In this document: positions 15,306 to 22,170 of the stretch, piece by piece
Layout: the number at the start of each line of letters is the position of its first letter
Position numbering within the stretch: position 1 is the first letter of the stretch
NCBI GenBank assembly: GCA_016868955.1
Contig: VGFF01000021.1
Location: 1-22,170, forward strand
Source of the DNA: Armatimonadota bacterium
GTDB taxonomy: Bacteria; Sysuimicrobiota; Sysuimicrobiia; Sysuimicrobiales; VGFF01
DNA length: 22,170 bases
Direction of reading: 5' to 3'
The notes under the pieces: generated by a model
What the model was told of the DNA's origin: nothing
The model's database searches: none
Seen by the model: the letters and a program-made list of their open reading frames with translations, nothing else
Position numbers and translations under genes: made by a program

Positions 15306-16157
15306 TCACCCCGGCCCCGCGCGCAGCCGATGGATGCCCCAAACAAGGGGCCGTGCTGGCAGCGCGAACGCGAACGAAACGACGCCCAGGACGCGACGCA
15401 GCCATCGCAGACGATTGCCGATCGCGCGCAGGTGCGCGTTGCGCGCGTACGCGATCGCGCTGGCCATGATCGCAGCGGAGATCGCGAACTTCATCAGCGG
15501 GCCGATGTGAACGTGTCCCGCGTCCTCGGCCACGAGCTGCATGCCGATGGCTAGGACGATGAGATAGGCGGCCGGCTCGAGAATCGGTTCCCGCTCGATC
15601 ATCGCGCTGAAGAACCCGGCGGCGAACCGCATCGTCACGATCCCCAACCCCACGCCGATGAAAACGACCCACAACTCCCGTGACAAGGCGATCGCCGCGA
15701 CCACGTTGTCGAGGCTGAACGCGAGATCGGCCATCTCCATCGCGAAGACCACGCCCCAAAAACCGCGCGCCGCGGCCCCGGCGGCCGGTGTCGCGGCGGC
15801 GGTTGCGTCGTCGGGCACGGCCGAGACCCAGCCGAGGTGATCGGCGCCGATCTTGATCAGATAAAGGCCGCCGACCAGGCGTACCCACGGATTGTTCGCG
15901 ACGAAGTTCGCGAGCAGCAACATCCCGGCGCGGCCCGCGTACGCGCCCGCCAAGCCCACCTTCAACGCCGCCGTGCGCTGACCGCCGAGCAACCGGTGGA
16001 CCGGCGATTGAAGCGAGCGAAGCGGACGCGGCCAGGGGATGGGGTCGTGCCGGGGAAGGATCGCGACCATCGCGCCGAGGACGGCCGCGTTGTCGATCGA
16101 AAGGATTCCCTCCAAGAACAACAGCTGGAGCACGAGCAGGAGGGCTTGGCCGTCCAT
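15306..16157 (-). CDS. TerC-family integral membrane protein
   Basis: A 283-residue membrane protein of the TerC family, whose members are linked to manganese export or metal delivery to exported proteins. The two acidic family motifs are present in membrane helices: LEGILSIDNAAVLG (15-28) and MADLAFSLDNVVAA (142-155). About seven hydrophobic segments are visible, with a loop rich in Ala, Thr and Pro at 115-130. I start it at the ATG at 16157. An in-frame ATG at 16280 would add 41 poorly hydrophobic residues and would cross the promoter-like sequence and the divergent gene at 16260. No ribosome binding site precedes 16157, while a -10 box ends 10 nt upstream, so the mRNA is probably leaderless. 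It is the first gene of the glmU-prs-wecA-wecB operon. Confidence 0.88.
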   Translation of the reverse strand: MDGQALLLVLQLLFLEGILSIDNAAVLGAMVAILPRHDPIPWPRPLRSLQSPVHRLLGGQRTAALKVGLAGAYAGRAGMLLLANFVANNPWVRLVGGLYLIKIGADHLGWVSAVPDDATAAATPAAGAAARGFWGVVFAMEMADLAFSLDNVVAAIALSRELWVVFIGVGLGIVTMRFAAGFFSAMIEREPILEPAAYLIVLAIGMQLVAEDAGHVHIGPLMKFAISAAIMASAIAYARNAHLRAIGNRLRWLRRVLGVVSFAFALPARPLVWGIHRLRAGPG

Positions 16158-16166
16158 AACATAGAA

Positions 16167-16196
16167 ATTGTACGGATCGGCCTGCTGCCGGCGCAA
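16167..16196 (-). promoter_or_regulatory. Promoter of the terC-glmU operon
   Basis: On the minus strand TTGCGC (16191-16196) is followed after 18 nt by TACAAT (16167-16172), five of six consensus bases in the -10 box. The expected transcription start falls at about 16160, three or so bases before the terC ATG at 16157. This matches the lack of a ribosome binding site. Confidence 0.5.
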
Positions 16197-16259
16197 GGCA
16201 ACCGGGATCGGGATACCAGCGGGTCCCTTCGCCTCGCACACTGAAACGGTGGAGGCGGC

Positions 16260-16628
16260 GTGAGCACGGTTCACATTCAATTCGAAATCGCCGACACCGG
16301 CGAAGACCTCGAATCGCCTTCGTGTCTACTCGCGATCGACGTCGATCGGATCCCGTTCCTGCGGATCGGCGAGGGCGCGCGCGCCTACGGCGTGCCCGAC
16401 GAAGACACCTCTTACTCCCTGTGCGCGCTCTAAGAAGGCGTGCAAGCGTTGGTCCTTTCGCTGCTCGCCGAGCATCACGAAACCGCCGACATCGAAGACG
16501 CGCTGTCGGCGCCTCTCTTCCTCGCCGACTGCGGCGCACAATGTTGCGGCGCCCGCGCGTTCGTCGAGGAGGCCGAGACGAAGATCCAAGCCGCGACGCG
16601 CGCGCAGCCCGTCGCCGGGACCCACTGA
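16260..16628 (+). pseudogene. Small gene of unknown function interrupted by an in-frame TAA
   Basis: A GTG at 16260 with GGAGG four nt upstream opens a reading frame that stops at TAA (16431-16433) after 57 residues. It then continues in the same frame for 64 more codons to TGA at 16626-16628. Codons on both sides have the GC-rich third positions of the neighbouring genes, so the whole 122-codon frame looks like one former gene. A single G-to-T change (GAA to TAA) would explain the stop. The first part reads like a soluble, acidic protein (STVHIQFEIADTGEDLE). The second part is helical and holds a Cys cluster (DCGAQCCGAR). I do not recognise the family. A sequencing error or recoding cannot be excluded. 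It ends 15 nt before the convergent end of ctaB. Confidence 0.55.
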
Positions 16629-16643
16629 TCGCCCGATTCGACG

Positions 16644-17591
16644 CTACGTCAGCGACGGTAGGATGCGGTCGAGGATCATCATCGCGAACAGCAACGCCAG
16701 ATAGACGAGCGAGAACCGATACAGGCGCCACGTCGCGTCCGAGCCACCGCCCGACCGCCACAATCGCCACGTTTTCTGGAGGAACATGCCGCCCAGCACA
16801 ATTGCGCCGGCGCCGTAGATCGGCCCCATCGCGCCCGCCCAGCCAAGGGCGAGCGACGTCACGACCGTGACGACCGTGTACCAGAACATCTGCCGATGCG
16901 TCTCCGCTTCGCCGGCGACGACCGGCAGCATCGGAATGCGGGCGGACGCGTAGTCGTCCTTGAGCTTGATCGCCAGCGCCCAGAAGTGTGGTGGCGTCCA
17001 GAAGAAGATCACCAAGAACATCAGCACCGCGGGGAGCTCGACGCGTCCGGTGACCGCCGCCCAGGCGACCAGCGGCGGTACCGCGCCGGCGGCGCCCCCG
17101 ATCACGATGTTCTGCGGCGTCGTCCGCTTCAGCCAAATGGTGTAGATGAAGACGTAGAACAGGATGCCCGCCGTCGCCAGGACGGCGCTGAGCAGGTTGA
17201 CCCAGACCGCGAACGTCAAGAACGACAGCGTGCCGAGCAGCAATCCGAAGGCGAGGGCGCGATGCGGCGCGACGCGCCCGGCCGGGATCGGCCGCCGCAT
17301 GCGCGTGCGTCGCATGACCGCGTCGACGTCGCGGTCGAGCACGCAGTTCAACGTGTTCGCCGCCGCCGCCGCCAGCGCGCCGCCGATCAGCGTGATCGTG
17401 ACCAGGGCACTGTCAGGCACGCCCCGCGCGGCGGCGAACATGGCGCACAACGTGGTCACCAGCAGGAGGATGATGATCCGAGGTTTGGTGAGCGACAGGT
17501 AGTCCGCGAAGACCTGACGCCACGCCGCCCATCGTTGTACTTCCGAGGTCGACGGGCGGTCGACCGCGAGCATCGAAGAACTGTCACGCAT
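16644..17591 (-). CDS. ctaB: Protoheme IX farnesyltransferase (heme O synthase)
   Basis: CtaB/CyoE attaches a farnesyl group to heme B, giving heme O for heme-copper terminal oxidases. It is a UbiA-family membrane enzyme. The protein has 315 residues and about nine membrane segments. Signatures: DYLSLTKPRIIILLL (30-44), the first Asp-rich motif NCVLDRDVDAVMRRT with N82, D86 and D90, RRPIPAGRV (99-107), and the second motif WTPPHFWALAIKLKDDY (198-214) leading to IPMLPVVAG (219-227). The ATG at 17591 has an AGGCGG sequence 7-8 nt upstream. It follows a CtaA-like gene by 15 nt, so the two are probably co-transcribed. Cytochrome oxidase genes are not in the window, but the gene implies aerobic respiration. 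Confidence 0.96.
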   Translation of the reverse strand: MRDSSSMLAVDRPSTSEVQRWAAWRQVFADYLSLTKPRIIILLLVTTLCAMFAAARGVPDSALVTITLIGGALAAAAANTLNCVLDRDVDAVMRRTRMRRPIPAGRVAPHRALAFGLLLGTLSFLTFAVWVNLLSAVLATAGILFYVFIYTIWLKRTTPQNIVIGGAAGAVPPLVAWAAVTGRVELPAVLMFLVIFFWTPPHFWALAIKLKDDYASARIPMLPVVAGEAETHRQMFWYTVVTVVTSLALGWAGAMGPIYGAGAIVLGGMFLQKTWRLWRSGGGSDATWRLYRFSLVYLALLFAMMILDRILPSLT

Positions 17592-17606
17592 CCAATAACC
17601 GCCTGT

Positions 17607-18062
17607 TCAACGATCGCGCCAGCACCGGGATGACGCCCACGCGGCTGCGCCTAGGGAGAGCAGCCAAGCGCCGACAATCAAATCGTGCGCCAGGACGACG
17701 CGGCCGTCGAGTCCTTTTTCCGCTATGACGACGAGCCAGCCGAACAACCCTACTGCGGACAAAACCGAGATCGCGCCCAACACGCGGGTCCGCGCCCTCG
17801 TCGCCGCCCACGTCGCGCCTCCCGCCGTAACCGCGGAACAGACTACGAGGACCACTCGCGCCGTCTCGGCCAAGAACACGCCGGTCCGGCCGATGACGGC
17901 AGGATAAGGGCATCCCGGACCGTCGCAGTCCCAGACCATGCCGTGCGGCAACAGCCCACCGGAAGCCGCCGCGACGATCGCCAACGTCGCCGCGATCAGG
18001 AATGCTCTGGTCGCGGGGGTCATCAGGAGGCTCGTCGCGGATCGCGCGAAGGTCGCGGGCAT
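17607..18062 (-). CDS. Four-helix membrane protein, possibly a half-size CtaA-like protein
   Basis: A 151-residue membrane protein directly ahead of ctaB. The ATG at 18062 has AAGGAG (18071-18076) 8 nt upstream, so the N-terminus is well placed. Four hydrophobic segments lie at about 19-38, 62-82, 94-114 and 124-143. Between the first two is a loop with two cysteines (DCDGPGC, C46 and C51), reminiscent of the cysteine pair in the first external loop of heme A synthase CtaA. CtaA has eight helices made of two similar four-helix halves, and this protein is the size of one half. An E66 stands where CtaA has its Glu-x-x-His motif, but the histidine is missing; H126 remains in helix four. Heme A synthesis is therefore unproven, and a ctaB-linked membrane protein of other function is equally possible. 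Confidence 0.7.
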   Translation of the reverse strand: MPATFARSATSLLMTPATRAFLIAATLAIVAAASGGLLPHGMVWDCDGPGCPYPAVIGRTGVFLAETARVVLVVCSAVTAGGATWAATRARTRVLGAISVLSAVGLFGWLVVIAEKGLDGRVVLAHDLIVGAWLLSLGAAAWASSRCWRDR

Positions 18063-18087
18063 CGGCTACACTCCTTAGCGTCGCTGG

Positions 18088-18100
18088 ACGGTCCGACCGT
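18088..18100. other. Short palindrome between divergent genes
   Basis: ACGGTC and GACCGT are perfect inverted repeats separated by one base. They lie 26 nt upstream of the CtaA-like start, within the 131-nt divergent gap (18063-18193). A repressor operator is possible. There is no second copy in the gap, and short GC-rich palindromes are common in this base composition. Confidence 0.3.
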
Positions 18101-18180
18101 GTCAAACGCGAGATCGAGATACCTCAGGGGCAGGGAACGCCGGACGTTGGGCCGAACCTCGGGGGGAGTGTGAAGAGGCC

Positions 18181-18186
18181 AGGAGG
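18181..18186 (+). promoter_or_regulatory. Ribosome binding site that decides a TTG start
   Basis: AGGAGG lies 7 nt before the TTG at 18194. No ATG or GTG in the same frame has comparable spacing, so the TTG is the likely start of the membrane protein gene. Confidence 0.65.
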
Positions 18187-18193
18187 GAGCACG

Positions 18194-18724
18194 TTGGTTT
18201 CGGAGTCCGCAGCAACGTCCGGCGAAGCACCGATCTCGTTCTCGAACCGAGAGTTGGCTCTAATAGGATTCGGCGTCACGACGGTGACCGTCCTCGCTGG
18301 TCTGTTGGTGTTTCTCTGGGGGCTGGGGCGTGCCGCGTCCGACCCCGCTTCGACCGCGATGACAACGCGCTGGTTCCTGGGCCTGTGGGACAACCTTGCC
18401 GTGCCGGGCACACGGAATCTCGTATACGCGAATTTCGTCCTGGCGTTCGCCGTGGGGATCGGCCAAGCTTTCGTCTACGGCACCGCGTTCGCGCCCGTCT
18501 TCTATCGAGTCGAGGCGTTCGCTCGTCGGCCGTGGCTGTGCGGCGTGTTGTTCGCACCGGTGTCGTGGACGGTGAATCTCCTCATCGTCGCGCCGATCGG
18601 CGGCGCCGGCGTCCTCGGCAGCGCGATCGCGAACGGCGGATATCCGTGGATCTCGCTCGCCGCGCACCTTCTGCACAGTATTCTCGTCGCCAGCGTCCTC
18701 GACGCCGTCCACCGTCGCAGCTAA
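18194..18724 (+). CDS. Four-helix integral membrane protein of unknown function
   Basis: A 176-residue protein starting at TTG (18194) behind AGGAGG. An upstream in-frame GTG at 18170 has its purine run too close. The first 18 residues are polar. Four hydrophobic segments follow at about 22-44 (ALIGFGVTTVTVLAGLL), 77-98 (YANFVLAFAVGIGQAFVYG), 114-140 (PVSWTVNLLIVAPIGG) and 151-170 (WISLAAHLLHSILVASVLD). I cannot place it in a family. The last helix with its H-x-x-H pattern resembles small membrane proteins annotated only as domains of unknown function. It is divergent from the CtaA-like/ctaB pair and convergent with transketolase, and is the only undamaged rightward gene in the window. The 53 nt after its stop show no terminator. 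Confidence 0.75.
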   Translation: MVSESAATSGEAPISFSNRELALIGFGVTTVTVLAGLLVFLWGLGRAASDPASTAMTTRWFLGLWDNLAVPGTRNLVYANFVLAFAVGIGQAFVYGTAFAPVFYRVEAFARRPWLCGVLFAPVSWTVNLLIVAPIGGAGVLGSAIANGGYPWISLAAHLLHSILVASVLDAVHRRS

Positions 18725-18777
18725 CGACGCGATGCAGCGTCCCTGCTCCCCGGCGGTCTGGCGCGGCTGCGGTCGGT

Positions 18778-20841
18778 CTATTCGCCGCCCTGCACCAGCC
18801 GGCGCGCGGCCTCCGCGACACGCTCGGGCGTGAAGCCGTAGCGCTTGGCGATCTCGGACTGCGGCGCCGACGCCCCGAATTGCCGCACGGCGAGGATCTT
18901 GCCGTTCTCGCCCGCGAAGCGCTCCCACCCGAGCGGTGACGCCGCTTCCACGACGACGCGGCGGCGGACGTCGGGAGGGAGGACCTCGTCGCGATACGAC
19001 GCTTCTTGGGCTTCGAAGAGCTCCCAGCTCGGCAGACTGACGACACGCGCTCGAATTCCCTCGTTGGCCAGCAGATCTCTCGCGTCGACGCACAACGCCA
19101 CCTCGGATCCGGTGGCGATCAAGAGAACGTCCGGTTCGCCGCCCTCTGCGTCGAGCAGCGTATAGCCACCTTTTGCCAGATCCGTGGCCGGCCCCATCGA
19201 AGACCGGTCGAAGACGGGAAGCGCCTGCCGGCTGAGGATGAGCGCGACGGGACCGTGTTGATGACGCATGGCGACGCGCCAAGCCTCCGCCGCTTCGTTC
19301 GCGTCGGCCGGCCGGATCACGATCGTGTTCGGAATCGCCCGCAGGGACGCGATGTGCTCCACCGGCTGGTGAGTCGGACCATCCTCGCCGAGGAAGATCG
19401 AGTCGTGCGTGAACACGTGGATGACCGGATACTCGGAGAGCGCCGCCAGGCGCACGGCCGGACGCAGGTAGTCGGAGAACTGGAGAAACGTCGCCGTATA
19501 CGGACGAACGCCGCCGTGAGCCGCGATGCCGTTGCTGATCGACCCCATCGCGTGCTCACGGACGCCATAGTGCACGTTCCGGCCTCCGTATCCGATCGGT
19601 CCGCCGGATAGCCCTTGCGCGCCGGCAAAGGATACGGCCGGGTTCTGGAAGTCGCCGCTGCCCTTCACCGCCGTATTCGTCGATGGATTGAGATCCGCCG
19701 ATCCGCCGATCAGGGTCGGCACGCGCGCGGCGATCGCGGTGAGCGCTTTTCCGGCGGCCGCACGCGTCGCGATCTTCTCCGAGGGCGAGAACCACGGGAT
19801 GTCCTCGTCCCACTCTTCGGGCAGACCGCCGGCGAACGCCACGCGCCACGCTGCGGCGAGGTCCACATGGGCAGCGGCCCAGGATTCGAAGCGGACCCGC
19901 CAAGCCGCCGATTGGGCGGCGCCGTCCGCGCGCGCGCGGCGAAACACGGCAAGGGCTTCGTCGGGCACGGTGAACGGATCCCGATACGGCCAGGCCAGGC
20001 GTTCCTTGGCGCGCGCCACCTCGTCATCGCCAAGCGGGGATCCGTGCGCTTCGAAGTTGTCCTGCTTGCTGGGGCTGCCGTACCCGATGTGCGACCGAAT
20101 GCAGAGCAAAGACGGTCGACCGACTTCCGCGCGCGCCTCGGCGATCGCCTTCTCGACGGCGTCGATGTCGTTGCCGTCGGCCACGCTCGCGACGTGCCAG
20201 CCCGCCGCCCGAAAACGCGCCGCGACGTCTTCGCGAAACGCCAGGTTCGTCGTGCCCGCTAACGAGATGCTGTTCTGGTCGTACAGGTAAATGAGCTTGC
20301 CAAGCCCGAGATGGCCGGCGAGCGAAGCGGCCTCGTACGACACGCCCTCCATCAGGTCGCCGTCGGAGACGATGCCGTACGTGTAGTGGTCGACGATCGG
20401 CTCGCCATCACGGTTGAACGTCGCGGCCAGAAAGCTCTCGGCGACGGCGAGGCCGACGCCGTTGGCGAACCCTTGACCGAGGGGTCCGGTAGTCACCTCG
20501 ACCCCGGGCGTGACGTGGCGCTCCGGATGGCCCGGCGTCTTGCTGACCCATTGCCGGAACGCCTTGAGATCGTCGAGGCTCACGTCGTACCCGGTGAGGT
20601 GAAGGAGGGAGTAAAGCAACATCGACGCGTGTCCCGCCGAGAGAACGAATCGATCGCGATCGGGCCACGCCGGGTCCGCCGGGTCGTGGCGTAGGAATTT
20701 CGTCCACAGAACGTAGGCGGGCGCCGCGAAGCCCATCGGCGCGCCGGGGTGCCCCGACTTCGCCGCCTGAACGGCATCCATCGACAACGTGCGAATGGTG
20801 TTGACGCACAACAGATCCAACGACGAAGGGTCGATCGACAC
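18778..20841 (-). CDS. tkt: Transketolase
   Basis: Transketolase moves two-carbon units between sugar phosphates in the pentose phosphate pathway (or Calvin cycle), using thiamine diphosphate. The 687-residue protein is of normal length and begins at GTG 20841, with GAGGAG (20848-20853) 6 nt upstream. Motifs: AAKSGHPGAPMG (26-37), GPLGQGFANGVGLA (119-132), the thiamine diphosphate site SDGDLMEG (159-166) with N190 about 30 residues later (the first residue is usually Gly), and near 480 HDSIFLGEDGPTHQPVEH. The C-terminal third includes ATGSEVALCVDA. It appears to stand alone and to supply ribose 5-phosphate, which is the substrate of the prs product encoded 5 kb away. Confidence 0.97.
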   Translation of the reverse strand: MSIDPSSLDLLCVNTIRTLSMDAVQAAKSGHPGAPMGFAAPAYVLWTKFLRHDPADPAWPDRDRFVLSAGHASMLLYSLLHLTGYDVSLDDLKAFRQWVSKTPGHPERHVTPGVEVTTGPLGQGFANGVGLAVAESFLAATFNRDGEPIVDHYTYGIVSDGDLMEGVSYEAASLAGHLGLGKLIYLYDQNSISLAGTTNLAFREDVAARFRAAGWHVASVADGNDIDAVEKAIAEARAEVGRPSLLCIRSHIGYGSPSKQDNFEAHGSPLGDDEVARAKERLAWPYRDPFTVPDEALAVFRRARADGAAQSAAWRVRFESWAAAHVDLAAAWRVAFAGGLPEEWDEDIPWFSPSEKIATRAAAGKALTAIAARVPTLIGGSADLNPSTNTAVKGSGDFQNPAVSFAGAQGLSGGPIGYGGRNVHYGVREHAMGSISNGIAAHGGVRPYTATFLQFSDYLRPAVRLAALSEYPVIHVFTHDSIFLGEDGPTHQPVEHIASLRAIPNTIVIRPADANEAAEAWRVAMRHQHGPVALILSRQALPVFDRSSMGPATDLAKGGYTLLDAEGGEPDVLLIATGSEVALCVDARDLLANEGIRARVVSLPSWELFEAQEASYRDEVLPPDVRRRVVVEAASPLGWERFAGENGKILAVRQFGASAPQSEIAKRYGFTPERVAEAARRLVQGGE

Positions 20842-20911
20842 CGGTTTCTCCTCACTTCGGATGGGGCGCAGTGGAATTGCTTGCGGGCATTGTCACGCTT
20901 AATCGAACTAT

Positions 20912-20925
20912 CCGACCATTGTCGG
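20912..20925. repeat. Short inverted repeat upstream of tkt
   Basis: CCGAC and GTCGG flank CATT, 71-84 nt upstream of the tkt start, in the 277-nt gap between tkt and the damaged rightward gene. It may be an operator or leader hairpin. I see no convincing promoter in the gap on either strand and nothing else there. Confidence 0.25.
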
Positions 20926-21118
20926 TCGCCAAACGCAACGAGGTTCACGATAACAGGAACGGGAAATCCGCTTCAAGAAACCGAGGCGCTGCTGACGTAC
21001 GCGACGCGATACACGCACACCCCGTGGGAAACGACGTCCCTGTTGGACATGGAGCAGATCGTGCAGTTGTTGTTGGCGTTCGCCACCGAGTAAGGTCGTA
21101 TGTCCCGGTTCCACGGCA

Positions 21119-22170
21119 GTGATCGTCGCATTGTTGCTCGGAACGTTGGTCTTGTCGCCGATGGCGACGCCGCCGGCCCTTCGCCTGATCGCCCATCGAG
21201 ATCGGTTCCTGGCGGCCGTGCAAGTGAGGAGCATCTTGGTTGGCACGCTCGCCTCGGCGTACTCGGGCGCCCGCATCGCCGAGCCGATCGCGGATGCCCT
21301 TCGCGGTGTGCCGTCGCTCTCGCCCTACGCCGGCGCGCTCGGCCTGGCGGTCGTCGTCTCGTCCTTGACGTACGTGTCGCTCGTCATCGGTGATCTCGTA
21401 CCGAAGCGGCTGGCGCTCGCGCACGCCGAAAACACGCCCGCCCGCCTCGCGCCCCCGATGGAGTGGTTCGCGCGCTTGATTAGTCCCGCCGTCGCGATCT
21501 TGACGGTGACCGCCAATCCGCTCGTGCGTTTGATCCGCGTCGACCGCGTGACGTCGCAGAAGCTGAGCGTCGAGGAGTTCGGTTAGATCGTCGAGGAGGG
21601 CCTGCGGACCGGCCTGCTGCGCGATACGGGCGCCGAGGTCTTCGAAAGCGTCGTCCGCATGACCGACCGCGGCGTCGCCGACATCATGACGCCGCGCACC
21701 GAGCTCGTCGCGATCCGCGCCGACGCCGCGACGGCGGCAGCGATGCGCATCATCAAGACGTCGACGTATTCGCGCTTTCTCGTCTACGACGGCGACCTGG
21801 ACCACATCGTCGGCCTCCTCTACGTGCGCGACCTCTTTTCGCGGCGCCGCAGGGCACCGTTGGGCGCTTGATGCGCCCGGCGCTGCGCGTTCCCGAGACC
21901 GTCCGCGTGCTCGATGCGCTGCGCCAGTTCCAGCGAACGCGGGAGCACGCCGCCGTCGTGCTCGACGAATACGGCGGCACCGCCGGGTGGATCACGCTGG
22001 AGGACATCCTCGAGGAGGTCGTCGGCGAGATCCCGTCCGAGCATCGCGAGGAGCAGCTGGAGATCGTCGCGCGCGACGACGGCTTCTTGCTCGTCGACGG
22101 TCGCCTGCCGATCCATCAGTTGTTCGAGCGCTTGGAGATCGAAGAGTCCGCCGTCGACGCATCGCCAGCG
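21119..22170 (+). pseudogene. CNNM/CorC (hemolysin-like) CBS-domain protein, degraded
   Basis: The gene encodes a membrane protein with a CNNM transmembrane domain, paired CBS domains and the start of a CorC/HlyC domain, a family tied to magnesium or cobalt transport. From the GTG at 21119 the CNNM domain includes RDRFLAAVQVRSILVGTLAS and YVSLVIGDLVPKRLALAH. Three lesions are seen. The first helix (VIVALLLGTLVLSPMA) runs straight into ALRLIAHRDRF, so roughly 15 residues normally found between them are missing. An in-frame TAG at 21584-21586 stands where the family has Glu (EEFG-stop-IVEEG). A frameshift at the TTTT run (21836-21839) moves CBS2 (VVLDEYGGTAGWITLEDI) into another frame. The sequence continues past the right edge in that frame. 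No good ribosome binding site precedes the GTG. Confidence 0.8.

Noticed and set aside
16158..16259. A manganese riboswitch (yybP-ykoY type), often found before terC genes
   Set aside because: Only about 100 nt separate terC from the divergent gene, the promoter lies next to the start codon, and no leader RNA would be transcribed.
13900..17136. A very long leftward frame that would extend GlmU to over 1000 residues
   Set aside because: The added part runs through terC and ctaB out of their frames and is Arg-rich without motifs. The GTG at 15282 with GGAGG gives a normal-length GlmU.
18077..18105. Promoter for the CtaA-like gene with a perfect TTGACA at 18100-18105
   Set aside because: The sequence 17 nt downstream (GACGCT) is a poor -10. 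The start site it implies falls beyond the ribosome binding site at 18071-18076, so the two signals cannot both be used.
21049..21093. Short frame MEQIVQLLLAFATE upstream of the CNNM gene
   Set aside because: It resembles the first residues of some CNNM proteins but is in a different frame, stops after 14 codons and has no ribosome binding site. It is too short to support as a gene or as part of the pseudogene.
1..22170. CRISPR arrays, insertion sequences, prophage genes, tRNA or rRNA
   Set aside because: No regularly spaced repeats, transposase or integrase motifs, or RNA gene signatures were seen on either strand.

Overview
The window comes from a high-GC, LPS-making diderm bacterium. It encodes LpxD, a BamA-type outer-membrane insertase, a TamB-like translocation protein and lipoproteins. 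Several genes start with GTG or TTG behind strong GGAGG-type ribosome binding sites. BamA has only three POTRA domains, OmpH/Skp-like proteins lie between bamA and lpxD, and glmU is followed by prs as in Firmicutes. These features point to an uncultured diderm on the Terrabacteria side, for example Eremiobacterota or a similar phylum. That placement is inference, because no rRNA or other marker gene is present.

From 1 to 9961 there is one leftward envelope-biogenesis unit. In transcription order it holds a small secreted protein of unknown function, a 1441-residue TamB-like protein, BamA, three OmpH-like paralogues with different membrane anchors, lpxD, and the first codons of another exported protein that runs off the window. 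The middle OmpH-like protein is a lipoprotein of about 400 residues with a very long charged helical region. It is the most unusual protein here.

A clear intrinsic terminator (28-bp perfect palindrome, 10138-10165) separates this unit from a second leftward operon, 16157 to 10210. Its order is a TerC-family membrane protein, glmU, prs, a WecA/TagO-like sugar-phosphate transferase, wecB, and a small secreted biotinyl/lipoyl-fold protein. The start of each gene from prs to wecB overlaps the stop of the gene before it. Together they would make UDP-GlcNAc and PRPP, load GlcNAc-1-P onto undecaprenyl phosphate and form UDP-ManNAc, so this is a surface-polysaccharide precursor operon. The terC gene appears to be leaderless.

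From 16260 to 22170 gene order is more mixed. It contains a small rightward gene broken by an in-frame TAA, a leftward heme-O synthase (ctaB) with a half-size CtaA-like membrane protein, a rightward four-helix membrane protein with a TTG start, a leftward transketolase, and a rightward CNNM/CorC-type CBS-domain gene that looks like a pseudogene (N-terminal deletion, in-frame TAG, frameshift).

I found no CRISPR array, insertion sequence, tRNA or rRNA. Most of the window is ordinary envelope and core metabolism. The points worth a second look are the OmpH trio, the secreted lipoyl-fold protein, the half-size CtaA-like protein, the leaderless terC and the two damaged rightward genes.
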